Positions 18,268 to 27,408 of a stretch of 60,673 nucleotides of DNA are shown here, one piece after another. The stretch comes from Sedimenticola sp. GTDB lineage: Bacteria > Pseudomonadota > Gammaproteobacteria > Chromatiales > Chromatiaceae. The notes beneath the pieces are model-generated. The model did no database searches. It saw only the letters and a list, made by a program, of their open reading frames with translations, and was not told the DNA's origin. The translations under genes and the position numbers were made by a program. Each line of letters begins with the position of its first letter. Position 1 is the stretch's first letter. Location of the stretch: NCBI GenBank assembly GCA_027008705.1, contig JALVEB010000197.1, positions 1-60,673 of the forward strand, read 5' to 3'.

Positions 18268-20644
18268 AAGTGGTTCGATAGCCTTGGATATTGCGTTGCA
18301 GGTAGTTGTCGATGTCATTGCCGAGTCGGCCGAGTCCGCGCAGCTCGAGCTGCATCAGAAACGTCAGATTGGACTCGGCGGACGGGTCGCTGAGGTAGTT
18401 GCGCACCACCATGCGCAGCGACCAGCAGCAGTTGCCATACTCGAAGCCGGCGACCGATTCCATCGTCTTCTCGAACAGCATCGAGTAGTCCAGCCGTCCG
18501 ATCAGGCGCAGTCGCGGGTTTAGCGGCCAGACCATTGAGACCGCGGTGTTCTCCGAAATATCCCGCGTGAAGTGGTAGGCGAGGTCGGCCAGGCGGCCGC
18601 TTTCGTCATGGTAGCCGATACGCAGCGCGCTCTTCTCGGTGCGACCGTCGCCGAGCGATGGATTCCATTGGATGGTGCCGGCGAGATCCCAGTTCGGCGT
18701 CAGCGCGGCGCGCCCCTCGGCGACCAGCGACGAGGTCGCCTCGGTGGCGGTCGGCTGGCCGGGCAGCTGTACCTCGCGATCGGAGAAATAATAGATCTGG
18801 CCGATGCTGCCGCGCGCCAGCTCGCGACCGCTGGCGGTGTCGATCACGCGACTGGTGAGCGCGGCGGTCAACTGGTTGGCGTCACCCACCCGGTCCGCGC
18901 CGCTGAAGCGATCCTCGTAGAACAGGCTGACGAAGCTGAAATCGATATCGTCGGTATCGAACACCGGCAGCTCGCGTTGGTCGACGCGCGTGCGGTAAAG
19001 GTAGAACAGGCGCGGTTCCAGCGTCTGGGTGACGGCGTGGCCGAACCAGCGGCTCTTGCGCTCCAGAAACAGCCCGCTGTCCAGGCTGGCGCTGGCGCTG
19101 GTGCGGCTCGGCGTGTCGGGGCGGCCGGGGGCGTTGTTGTCCAGTGAATAGGCGGTATAACGCGCGCCCAGCTTCGGCGTGACGAAGCCCCAGCTGTTGC
19201 GCAGCGGCAGGCTGATCGCCGGGTGCAGGTCGACGCGGCTGCCACGCACGCTGTCGGTGCGCGAGAAATAGACATACTCGGCATCGAGCTGCACGGTGCT
19301 GCCGAGCCATTGGTTCGGGCGGCGCAGTTGAAACAGCAACTGCGGCAGGCGCGCATAGGGCCGCTGGTCGGGAGGGATCGCCAGGTCCAGGGTTTGGAAG
19401 TCTTGCACGCGGCCGAGCAGCCGCCAGCCGTCGCCCTGGTAGTTCAGCGTCGCGATGCGTTGCAGATGGCGCGTGCTCGCGATCGCCAGGCGGTTGCTCA
19501 AATCGTCGAGATAGTCGGCGTCCGAGGCCCAGTCGAACCCGATATCGCCGGTCAGGCGTGGGCTCAACGACAGGCGATGGCGCCACGAAAGCGCGCCGCG
19601 GTTGCTGTTGTCGCCGTCATACAGACGATCGTTCGGCAGGTATTCCGCGTTCAACGTGCCCCGTTGGCGGCGGCTCAGGTAACGGAACTCGGCGGCCAGC
19701 AACAGTCCGCGCTTCGAGACCAGGCGAGGGGTCAGCGTCAGGTCGTAGTCCGGCGCCAGATTGAAATAATAGGGCACCTGAATATCCACCCCGTTCTTGC
19801 TCGAATAGCCGGCGCGCGGCAGCAAGAAACCACTCTTGCGCCGGTCATCGATCGGGAAGCTGGCCCACGGCAGATAGAGAATCGGCACCCCCTTGAAGCG
19901 CAGCCGGGCGTTTTTCGCCTCGCCGACGCCCTTGTGTTGGTCGATGGCGAGCTCGTCGGCGCTCAATACCCAGTCATGGCGGCCGGGTGGACAGGTTGTG
20001 TAGGTGGGTCGATCATAGGTGGAATGCTCGCGGTCGAGGATGCGCGCGACGCGCGCCGTGCCGCGCGCGTGCGCCGCCGGCAACTGGTAGCCGACCTCGT
20101 CGAGCACCCCGCGATTCTCCGCCAGATGCAGCTCTGCGCGCGCCGCGTGGATTGTGCGCCGCGGCGTGCGAAACTCCACTCCGCCACGGGCCCGCAGGAG
20201 CTGTCGTTTGCTGTCGTAGTGGAGGAAATCGCCTTTCACCTGTTGGCTCGCGCGCCGCGCGACGACATTTCCATGCAGCTCGACCACGCCTTTGCCGACC
20301 TGGTAGTCCGCGTTGTCGGCCTCGATCGTCAGTGGCGCATTGGCGGGAACTTGCATGGAGGGCGGCGTCTTGCGCGTCGCTCGGGCATGTCGCCCCGGCA
20401 GCACGCAGGCGGCGGGCGACGCGACCGCTGCAAGCGCTTGCGCCCGGGGGGCTGGCGCGGGTTGCGCGGCGGGGGCGCCGCTGGACGTGGGCGGGTGATC
20501 CGTCGCGGCGTCCGCTTCCCCCCGCTGGGCGCAAACCCAGTTCCCGTCCGCGCCGGCGACGCATTGCCAGCCCGTATCGCCGGCCCATCCTCCGGGAGAG
20601 ACGACGGCAAGACAGATCAGCAGGGAAACGGCGGCGCGATGCAT
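18260..20644 (-). CDS. lptD: LPS-assembly outer-membrane protein LptD
   Basis: LptD with LptE inserts lipopolysaccharide into the outer leaflet. The 794-residue protein has a signal peptide, a cysteine-bearing N-terminal extension (WQCVAGADGNWVCAQ), a proline-rich linker, the periplasmic OstA/jellyroll domain (TIEADNADYQVGKGVVELHG) and a large beta-barrel. The Cys pair near the C-terminus (EYGNCCWSLRM) and the Cys in YTTCPPG match positions used for the inter-domain disulfides in this family. On its strand, GGAATCC and GTAAACT spaced 14 bases apart upstream of the ATG faintly resemble a sigma-E promoter, which would fit known lptD control elsewhere; this is speculative. Confidence 0.96.
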   Translation of the reverse strand: MHRAAVSLLICLAVVSPGGWAGDTGWQCVAGADGNWVCAQRGEADAATDHPPTSSGAPAAQPAPAPRAQALAAVASPAACVLPGRHARATRKTPPSMQVPANAPLTIEADNADYQVGKGVVELHGNVVARRASQQVKGDFLHYDSKRQLLRARGGVEFRTPRRTIHAARAELHLAENRGVLDEVGYQLPAAHARGTARVARILDREHSTYDRPTYTTCPPGRHDWVLSADELAIDQHKGVGEAKNARLRFKGVPILYLPWASFPIDDRRKSGFLLPRAGYSSKNGVDIQVPYYFNLAPDYDLTLTPRLVSKRGLLLAAEFRYLSRRQRGTLNAEYLPNDRLYDGDNSNRGALSWRHRLSLSPRLTGDIGFDWASDADYLDDLSNRLAIASTRHLQRIATLNYQGDGWRLLGRVQDFQTLDLAIPPDQRPYARLPQLLFQLRRPNQWLGSTVQLDAEYVYFSRTDSVRGSRVDLHPAISLPLRNSWGFVTPKLGARYTAYSLDNNAPGRPDTPSRTSASASLDSGLFLERKSRWFGHAVTQTLEPRLFYLYRTRVDQRELPVFDTDDIDFSFVSLFYEDRFSGADRVGDANQLTAALTSRVIDTASGRELARGSIGQIYYFSDREVQLPGQPTATEATSSLVAEGRAALTPNWDLAGTIQWNPSLGDGRTEKSALRIGYHDESGRLADLAYHFTRDISENTAVSMVWPLNPRLRLIGRLDYSMLFEKTMESVAGFEYGNCCWSLRMVVRNYLSDPSAESNLTFLMQLELRGLGRLGNDIDNYLQRNIQGYRTTYE

Positions 20645-20837
20645 CGGGGCTCCAAACGAGGTCCGTGAAGTGGGCTGGGCGCCTAGTTTACCGTATTCGC
20701 CGGCGGGATTCCGGGCGTGCGGAAGGCATGGGCCGCGGGGTGGGCGGCCATCGGTTGCTCATCGGCGCGGGCGCGATCGGGAAATCCCCCCGCTTGTGCG
20801 ACAATAGTCTGTCTTGGTGTCCAGGGTAGGTTCGGTC

Positions 20838-22022
20838 TTGTCGAGAAAGACATCTCTGTTGATTACGCTGCTGGTGTCGCTCGCGGTGATTGCGGTGGTC
20901 GCGTGGTTGGTGAAAACCCGCCCGAAACCGAGTGGCGAGCGTCGCCCCATGCCGCCGCCCGTGGTCGAGCTGACCCCGCTTGCGCGCGCGACCTTACAGC
21001 CGGTGGATCGCGTTTCCGGTTTGCTGCAGCCGGCGCGGCGGGCGCGACTGCATTTCCAGCTCAGCGGCGAGTTGGTCGAGCGGCGGGTGGATGCGGGCGT
21101 GGCGGTGGCGGCCGGCGATCTGTTGGCGCGCCTGGACGATGCCGACGAGGCCGCCGACGCGCATAACGCGGAGGTTGCGGTGGCCGAGGAACGCGCGGCG
21201 GTGGCGCGCGATCGGCGGCTGTTGAAGCTGGCGCGCGAGCAGGTGGCGTTGGCCGAGCACGAGGTCGCGCGTCAACGTAGCCTGGGTAAGCAGTCATTGG
21301 CTTCGCGCGCCGGCCTGGACAGCGCGCGCACCGCGTCGTTGCGCCAGCGCACCGAGGTGGCGCGTCTGGAGTACGCGGTGTCGACCGCCGAGCAGCGCCT
21401 GGCGCGCAAGCGCATCGCCTTGGAGAAGGCGATGCGCCGGCTGGCGCGCACCCGCTTGCGTGCGCCCTGGGCCGGCGAGGTGGCGCGGGTCGCCGTGGAG
21501 GTCGGGGATTACCTGACGCCGGCGACGCTGGCGGTGGAATTGATCGATGTCGCCGAATTGGAGCTGCGGGTGCATGTGGGTGTCGACAGCATCGCCGCGT
21601 TGGCGCCGGGGCGGGAGGTGGAGGTGCGGATCGGCGATCGACGCCGCGTCGGGCGCATCCGCTCGTTGGCGCGCGTGCCGGAGGCCGACAGTGGAACCTA
21701 TCCGGTGCGTATCCGCCTGGCCGGCGATGGCTTGGTGGCCGGGCAACTGGGGCGGGTGGCGCTGCCGCTGCGCGCGCGCGTCGATGTGCTGGTGGCGCCG
21801 GCCAGCGCGATTCTGCGCGACGAAGGCAAGACCTGGTTGTTCGTCTTCCACGATGACGGCGGCGGGCGCGGTCATCTGGAGCGCCGCGCGGTGCGTCTCG
21901 GCGTGCGCGTGGGCGATCTGGTCGAGCTGCTTTCCGGGGCGAAGCCGGGCGAGCGGGTCGTCGCGCGCGACGTGGCTTTTCTCTCCGATGCCCAACCGGC
22001 CGAGGCGCGGGGCGCGCAATGA
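20838..22022 (+). CDS. RND efflux periplasmic adaptor (membrane fusion protein)
   Basis: A roughly 394-residue HlyD-like adaptor with an N-terminal membrane anchor (LLITLLVSLAVIAVVAWLVK), a split lipoyl-like domain (LHFQLSGELVERRVDAGVAV and TRLRAPWAGEVARVAVEVGD), a long coiled-coil hairpin rich in Ala, Glu and Arg, and a beta-barrel. It would link the RND pump to an outer-membrane channel, but no outer-membrane factor gene is present here. The start is uncertain: a TTG at 20838 has AGG seven bases upstream, while the track uses a TTG at 20814 and a GTG at 20817 is also possible. It overlaps the pump gene by four bases (ATGA). Confidence 0.88.
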   Translation: MSRKTSLLITLLVSLAVIAVVAWLVKTRPKPSGERRPMPPPVVELTPLARATLQPVDRVSGLLQPARRARLHFQLSGELVERRVDAGVAVAAGDLLARLDDADEAADAHNAEVAVAEERAAVARDRRLLKLAREQVALAEHEVARQRSLGKQSLASRAGLDSARTASLRQRTEVARLEYAVSTAEQRLARKRIALEKAMRRLARTRLRAPWAGEVARVAVEVGDYLTPATLAVELIDVAELELRVHVGVDSIAALAPGREVEVRIGDRRRVGRIRSLARVPEADSGTYPVRIRLAGDGLVAGQLGRVALPLRARVDVLVAPASAILRDEGKTWLFVFHDDGGGRGHLERRAVRLGVRVGDLVELLSGAKPGERVVARDVAFLSDAQPAEARGAQ

Positions 22023-25000
22023 TCGATTTCTCGATACGCAATCCGCTGATCGTCAATCTGTTTCTGGCGCTGGTGGCGCTTGCCGGCATCCAGGCCTGGA
22101 ATGGCATGCCGCAGGAGATGTTCCCGACCGTCGAGCAGGACAAGGTGCGGGTGACGACGATCTTCGAGGGAGCGTCGCCGGAGGAGGTCGAGCGGCAGGT
22201 GACGCTGCCGATCGAAGAGGCGCTCGACGGCCTGCCGGACATCGATGTGATGACCTCGACCAGCACCGAGGGGCGTTCAGCGGTTCTGGTCAGCCTGCGC
22301 AGCGGTGCCGATGTCGACGATTTCATCCGCGCCGCGCAGAATGCGCTCGATCAGATCACCGACCTGCCGGAAGAGGCCGAGGAGCCCCAGTTGGTGCGTC
22401 TGACGACCCGTTTCCCGGTGATCTCGGTGAGCCTCTACGGCGATGTCGCGCGCGCCTATCTCTACGATCGCGCCGAGCAGGTGCGGCGTGAGCTGGCGCA
22501 GTTGCCGGGGGTGGCCTCGGTCGGCGTCGCCGGGCGGCGTGACTGGGAGCTGTGGGTGACGGTCGATCCACAGCGGCTGGCGGCGCGCGGGGTCTCGCTC
22601 GGCCAGCTGCGGCGAGCGCTGAGCGAAAACCTGCGCGACCTGCCCGGCGGTTCATTGAAGTCGAGCGCCGGCGACATCCGTCTGCGCGGGCTGGGCGTGC
22701 CGCCGCGGGCCGATGCGATCGAGGCGATCGCGGTGCGCGCCGACGCCGATGGCGGGGTGTTGCGTCTGGGCGACATCGCGCGTGTCGGCGTGCGCTTCGA
22801 GGAGGCGCGCACGCTCGGGCGCTTCAACGGGAGACCCTCGGTCAACCTGACCATCAACAAGACCGCGGCGGCCTCCACGATCACGGTCGCCGCCGAGGCG
22901 CGCGCCTATGTCGATGCCTTGCGCGCGCAACTGCCGCCGGGGCTGCGCGCCGGCTTGTTCAGCGATCTCTCGGTGTATGTCAAGCACCGCCTCGAAACCG
23001 TCAAGTCCTCGGGTCTGGTCGGTCTGGCGCTGGTGCTGCTGTCGCTGTATCTGTTGCTGAATTTCCGTGTCGCGGCGATCACCGCGATGGGCATACCGGT
23101 ATCCTTTCTGGTGGCGGTGATCTTCATCCAGCTCACCGGCTACAGCATCAACATGGTCTCGCTGTTCGCCTTCCTGATCGCGCTCGGCCTGATCGTGGAC
23201 GATGCGATCATCGTCACCGAGAACATCTACCGCCATGTCGAGGAGGGCATGGCGCCGCGCCACGCCGCGAGCATCGGCGCGAAAGAGGTGTTCTGGCCGG
23301 TGGTGGCGTCGACCGCGACGACGATCGCGGCGTTCATGCCGATGTTCGCGATCGGCGGCACCATGGGCGCCTTCATCTCGGTGATCCCGGCGGTGGTCAG
23401 TGCCTCGTTGCTGGGCTCGCTGTTCGAGGCCTTCGGGGTGTTGCCGTCGCATGCCGCCGAGTGGCTGCATCCGGGCGGGCGCACCCACAGCGAGCGCCGT
23501 TGGCGCGGCCTGCTCGATGCCTATGCCGGCTTTTTGCGTCGCTCGCTGCGCCATCGCTACCTGTTGGCGGTGCTCTCGGTCGGCGTGCTTGTCATCACCC
23601 TGACCTGGGCCGCGACACGCATCCCGTTCGTGCTCTTCGGCAATGTCGCGGTGGGGCAGTTCTTCGTCAACGTCGAGGCGCCCAACACCTATTCCCTGGA
23701 CGATTCGGCCGCGCTCGCGGTGGAGCTGGAACGATTGGTGCGCGAGACCATCGCCCCGGAGGAGCTCGCCACGCTGCTGACCAACGTCGGTGTCAGCTTC
23801 ATCGATTTCCACCGCGTGCGGCTCGGCAGTCAGTACATCCAGTTGATCGTCGATCTGAAGAAAAAGAAGCCGGAGGGCTTCATCGAGCGTTTCGTCTCGC
23901 CGCTGGTCAGCCTGCGTTTCGACAACGACGGCGAACGCCGGCGCGATACCGAGGCCATCATCGACGCCTTGCGCGCGCGCCTGGAACGCGTGCCGGGGAT
24001 CCGCCGCTACTCGATCCTGCGTCCCCAGGGCGGGCCGGCGGGCGCCGACCTCGAGATCGGCATCGTCGGCCAGGATGTCCGCCTGTTGCGCCACGAGGCC
24101 GACCGCGTGCGCGACTATCTGCGCTCGCTGCCGGCCACCTCCGACGTCCGCCATGATCTCGACCCCGGCAAGCTGGAATACCGCTACCGGCTGAACGCGC
24201 GTGGCCGCGAGCTGGGACTGACCCAGCAGGATCTGGCCGCCGCGGTGCGCACCGGCTTCCTCGGCCTCGAGGCGGTCTATGTCAACTGGCGCAACAAGCG
24301 CATCCCGGTGCGCCTGATCTATGACGATCGCTGGCGTCACGACGGCGCCGCGCTGGAGCGTCTGCCGGTAAGCTTGAACGATGGCCGCGTGGTGTGGCTG
24401 CGCGATGTGGCCGACATCGAGGTCGGGCGTGGCTTCAACACCATCAACCGCCGCGACATGCGGCGTCTGGTCACCATCACCGGCGAGGTCGACGACGACA
24501 TCATGACCGCCGATCAGGTGGTCGAACTGGTCAGGCAGCGCTTCGGCGATATCGGCCGGCGTCATCCCGGCTACGAGCTGCTGTTTCTCGGCGAGAAGAA
24601 GCAGGCCGCGGACTCGATCCGGGATGTGCGCAGCGCCACCTGGATCGCGCTCGGCGCGATCTTCTTCATCCTGGCGAGCCTGTTTCGCTCGCTGCTCGAT
24701 CCACTGGTGGTGATGTTCTCGATCCCGTTCGGCGCGATCGGGGTGGTGATCGGCCATGCGCTGTTCGGATTCCATCTGCAATTCCTGTCGCTGATCGGCT
24801 TTCTGGCGCTGACCGGCATCGTCGTCAACGATTCGTTGATCCTGGTCGACTTCGCCAATCAGCGCCGCGCCGCCGGCGAGGAACGCATTGCGGCGATGGT
24901 CGCCGCCGGACGCGCGCGCATCCGGCCGATCTTGCTGACCAGCATCACCACCTTTCTCGGGATCTCGCCGCTGATCTTCTTCGCCACCGGGCAGACCGCC

Positions 25001-25177
25001 TTCCTGTCGCCGATGGCAGTCAGTCTGGGCTTCGGGCTGATCTTCTCTACCCTGCTGATCCTGCTGGCGTTGCCGAGCTTCTGGCTGATCGCCGATGATC
25101 TCCGTGGTCTCGGTCGTCGCCTGTTCGGCGCGCGCTCCGAACCCTCCACAGAAACCTTGATCGAAGAGCTGAAATGA
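22019..25177 (+). CDS. RND-family inner-membrane efflux transporter
   Basis: A 1052-residue proton-driven pump with the usual two-fold RND layout: TM1 near the N-terminus (NPLIVNLFLALVALAGIQAW), a large periplasmic porter domain, a TM block containing the proton-relay motif GLIVDDAIIVTENI, a second periplasmic domain and a final TM block. The sequence resembles the broad AcrB/MMPL-like group often labelled efflux RND permease subunit. Substrates cannot be predicted. It is coupled to the adaptor upstream, and its stop overlaps the start of the AmgK-like gene by four bases, forming a three-gene operon. Confidence 0.95.
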   Translation: MIDFSIRNPLIVNLFLALVALAGIQAWNGMPQEMFPTVEQDKVRVTTIFEGASPEEVERQVTLPIEEALDGLPDIDVMTSTSTEGRSAVLVSLRSGADVDDFIRAAQNALDQITDLPEEAEEPQLVRLTTRFPVISVSLYGDVARAYLYDRAEQVRRELAQLPGVASVGVAGRRDWELWVTVDPQRLAARGVSLGQLRRALSENLRDLPGGSLKSSAGDIRLRGLGVPPRADAIEAIAVRADADGGVLRLGDIARVGVRFEEARTLGRFNGRPSVNLTINKTAAASTITVAAEARAYVDALRAQLPPGLRAGLFSDLSVYVKHRLETVKSSGLVGLALVLLSLYLLLNFRVAAITAMGIPVSFLVAVIFIQLTGYSINMVSLFAFLIALGLIVDDAIIVTENIYRHVEEGMAPRHAASIGAKEVFWPVVASTATTIAAFMPMFAIGGTMGAFISVIPAVVSASLLGSLFEAFGVLPSHAAEWLHPGGRTHSERRWRGLLDAYAGFLRRSLRHRYLLAVLSVGVLVITLTWAATRIPFVLFGNVAVGQFFVNVEAPNTYSLDDSAALAVELERLVRETIAPEELATLLTNVGVSFIDFHRVRLGSQYIQLIVDLKKKKPEGFIERFVSPLVSLRFDNDGERRRDTEAIIDALRARLERVPGIRRYSILRPQGGPAGADLEIGIVGQDVRLLRHEADRVRDYLRSLPATSDVRHDLDPGKLEYRYRLNARGRELGLTQQDLAAAVRTGFLGLEAVYVNWRNKRIPVRLIYDDRWRHDGAALERLPVSLNDGRVVWLRDVADIEVGRGFNTINRRDMRRLVTITGEVDDDIMTADQVVELVRQRFGDIGRRHPGYELLFLGEKKQAADSIRDVRSATWIALGAIFFILASLFRSLLDPLVVMFSIPFGAIGVVIGHALFGFHLQFLSLIGFLALTGIVVNDSLILVDFANQRRAAGEERIAAMVAAGRARIRPILLTSITTFLGISPLIFFATGQTAFLSPMAVSLGFGLIFSTLLILLALPSFWLIADDLRGLGRRLFGARSEPSTETLIEELK

Positions 25178-26154
25178 CCCAACGCCATACCGAAATGACC
25201 GCCTGGCTGGATGATCGCTTCCACGAATACCGGCTGGCTCCGGTGTCCGACGACGCCAGTTTCCGCCGCTACTACCGCGTCATACCGGGTGATGGTGGCC
25301 CGTCGCGGATCCTCATGGACGCGCCGCCGGACAAGGAAGATGTACGGCCTTTCGCCGCGATCGCCGCACGTCTGCGCCAAGTCGGTGTGCAGGCGCCGCG
25401 CGTGCACGCCAGCGACGAGGCGCGGGGTTTTCTGTTGCTCGATGATTTCGGCGACTGTCGCTACCTCGATGCGCTCGACGAAACCACGGTCGAGCGCCTC
25501 TATGGCGATGCCCTCGGCGCGCTGTCGGTGATGCAGGCCTGCGTGTCGGCCGACGAGCTGCCGCTTTATGACGAGCCCCTGCTGCGCGCCGAGATCGCGC
25601 TGTTTCCCGACTGGCTGTTGCAACGCCATCTCGGCCTCACGCTGGATGCCGACGAGACCCGCCTGATCGCGGAAGCCGCCGATACGCTGGTCGTCAACGC
25701 CCTGGCTCAGCCCCAGGTCTTCGTGCATCGCGATTACCATTCCCGCAACCTGATGCGGATCGGGCAAGGCAACCCCGGGGTGCTCGATTTCCAGGACGCG
25801 GTGCGTGGACCGGTGACCTACGATCTGGTCTCGCTGCTGCGTGACTGCTACATCCGCTGGCCGCGCGAGCGCGTAGAGGACTGGGCCTGGGGGTATTTCG
25901 ATCTTGCGGTACAGTCCGGTATCCTGCGTGAGGAGCACGAATCGCGCTTCCAGCGTTGGTTCGATCTGATGGGGATGCAACGCCAACTGAAAGCGGCCGG
26001 GATCTTCGCGCGCCTCGATCAGCGCGACGGCAAGCCCGGATATCTTGCCGACATCCCGCGCACCCTGGCTTATCTCGTCGAGGTCGCGCCGGATTATCCG
26101 GATCTGGCGGCATTCGGTGAATGGGTCGCGCGGCGGGTGCTGCCGGTGTTATGA
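25174..26154 (+). CDS. amgK: Aminoglycoside-phosphotransferase-fold sugar kinase (AmgK-like)
   Basis: The 326-residue cytosolic kinase has the APH fold with catalytic VHRDYHSRNLM and metal-binding LDFQDAVRGPVTYDL. In Pseudomonas, AmgK phosphorylates N-acetylmuramate and GlcNAc at the anomeric position in a cell-wall recycling route, and its gene sits beside lptD with murU. Here it lies near lptD but behind the RND genes, and the expected murU nucleotidyltransferase is not adjacent. AmpD, another recycling enzyme, is in the same window. The symbol rests on family resemblance and location near lptD. It converges with the HprK-like gene with a few bases of overlap. Confidence 0.8.
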   Translation: MTQRHTEMTAWLDDRFHEYRLAPVSDDASFRRYYRVIPGDGGPSRILMDAPPDKEDVRPFAAIAARLRQVGVQAPRVHASDEARGFLLLDDFGDCRYLDALDETTVERLYGDALGALSVMQACVSADELPLYDEPLLRAEIALFPDWLLQRHLGLTLDADETRLIAEAADTLVVNALAQPQVFVHRDYHSRNLMRIGQGNPGVLDFQDAVRGPVTYDLVSLLRDCYIRWPRERVEDWAWGYFDLAVQSGILREEHESRFQRWFDLMGMQRQLKAAGIFARLDQRDGKPGYLADIPRTLAYLVEVAPDYPDLAAFGEWVARRVLPVL

Positions 26155-27018
26155 CGCCGGGCCGGCGGTGTCATCGGCGAGCCGGTCCAGTGTCGCGACC
26201 GCCTCGTCGAGATCACGGAACGGCAGATACCAGGTCGAGCATTCGCGGATCACACGGTCGACCGCGCGGAAGCCGCGTTCCCCCTGTAGCGGGTAATTGA
26301 AGGCATTGCCGGAGAGCTTCAGAAAGGCGCGTCCCTTGGCGAAGTCATGAAGGCGGGTGGTGGCCCGCGGATCGTATTGCGGAAACACCACCCAGGCCGG
26401 GCGCGCGGCCTCGCGCCAGCGCCGCAAGGCCTCTTCACCGGGGTGCACATGGGCGACGTCGCCCTTGCGCGTGCCCGGGTGGATCGGCCCGACGATCGCG
26501 CCGGGTTCGAACGCCTTGAATACCTCGATGGAGCGGTTCTTCAGCGGGATCGGGCGTGGGATCGGATCGATCATCCCACTGTCCGGGCGCAACAGAGCGA
26601 ACTCATCGGAGAGCAGCCGCCAGCCGCGGTAGGCCAGCGCCGCGCACAGGGTGCTCTTGCCCGAGCCGGGCGGCGCGGGCAACAACAATACCCGGCCGTG
26701 TTTCTCGAGCACCGCCGAGTGCAGCATCAGGTACTGGTGCGCCTGCATTGCGATGCAGTAGTTCAGCCCCCATTCGAACAGCGCGAAGGCCTGCTCCAGA
26801 GGAAAGGGGTAGAACGGCGTGTCCATGTCGGTGACGAACACCGCCTGCGGTCGCAACAGGTGGCGCAGGCCGCGCCGGCGGTAAACGCGGATGTGGAAAT
26901 CGACCAGCTGGTTCTCGTCCTCCGGCGGGCGTTCTCCGTACAGCAGCCGCAGCAGCTCGTGCAGCCGCGGCAGCGGGCTGTCGAGTCGGGTCAGGAACGG
27001 GCCGGTGCGAAACAGCAA
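26149..27018 (-). CDS. HprK-related kinase A (HPr-rel-A system)
   Basis: A 289-residue protein resembling the C-terminal catalytic domain of HPr serine kinase: a P-loop PAPPGSGKST at about 114-123 preceded by QYLMLHSAVLE, and an acidic LLSDEFALL segment like the HprK Walker B region. The HprK regulatory N-terminal domain is absent and no HPr gene is nearby, so the substrate is not ordinary HPr. The TTG start at 27018 has GGAG eight bases upstream. It is the last gene of a leftward three-gene set with the PqqD-like and secreted proteins. The assignment to the HPr-rel-A group is from memory of family features; the biological role is unknown. Confidence 0.85.
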   Translation of the reverse strand: MLFRTGPFLTRLDSPLPRLHELLRLLYGERPPEDENQLVDFHIRVYRRRGLRHLLRPQAVFVTDMDTPFYPFPLEQAFALFEWGLNYCIAMQAHQYLMLHSAVLEKHGRVLLLPAPPGSGKSTLCAALAYRGWRLLSDEFALLRPDSGMIDPIPRPIPLKNRSIEVFKAFEPGAIVGPIHPGTRKGDVAHVHPGEEALRRWREAARPAWVVFPQYDPRATTRLHDFAKGRAFLKLSGNAFNYPLQGERGFRAVDRVIRECSTWYLPFRDLDEAVATLDRLADDTAGPAS

Positions 27019-27057
27019 GCAAGCGTCTCCGCCAGGAACAACGAGAATGGGACCGTA

Positions 27058-27408
27058 TCAGGCCAGCAGGCGGCGGTCGTCGAAGCGTCCGTCGCTGATC
27101 AGGCCGAGATGGCGGAGCTGGCCCAGGTGCTGCTCGATGCGCCCGGCAAAGGCGTGCCGGGCATCGTCCCCGATCTCCCAGGTCTCCGCGAGCAAGCGCT
27201 GGATCTCCGCGCTGTTCAGCGGTTCCCCGGCGAGCAGATCGAGGATGTCGAGCGCCATCTGGTTCAGCAGGTGCGTCTGTCCGCTGCCGGGATTGTACAG
27301 AAAGTACTCGTCGTTCCAGCAGCGGCGGACGAAACGCTTGTACAGCGGACAGTGCCAGCGCGTCACCTGCAAGGAGCGGGAGTGCCGTGTAACCGCGCTG
27401 TCAGGCAA
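27058..27408 (-). CDS. PqqD-like small protein of the HPr-rel-A system
   Basis: About 100-116 residues with a winged-helix PqqD-like pattern (DEYFLYNPGSGQTHLLNQMA then LDILDLLAGEPLNSAEIQRL and LGLIS). PqqD and RiPP-recognition elements bind leader peptides and present them to modifying enzymes, so this protein may recruit the adjacent secreted protein to the kinase. The start is unclear: the track TTG at 27408 overlaps the upstream stop and lacks a good Shine-Dalgarno, and a TTG 12 codons or a GTG 14 codons later, just before TRWHCPLYKRF, would fit the family N-terminus better. Confidence 0.8.
   Translation of the reverse strand: MPDSAVTRHSRSLQVTRWHCPLYKRFVRRCWNDEYFLYNPGSGQTHLLNQMALDILDLLAGEPLNSAEIQRLLAETWEIGDDARHAFAGRIEQHLGQLRHLGLISDGRFDDRRLLA

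Noticed and set aside
22652-24781. Minus-strand ORF of 709 codons rich in Gln, Arg and His
   Set aside because: Shadow of the RND transporter; low-complexity composition and no recognisable domain.
26149-27018. Annotation as true HPr kinase/phosphorylase
   Set aside because: The regulatory N-terminal domain and any HPr or PTS gene are missing, and the P-loop context differs.
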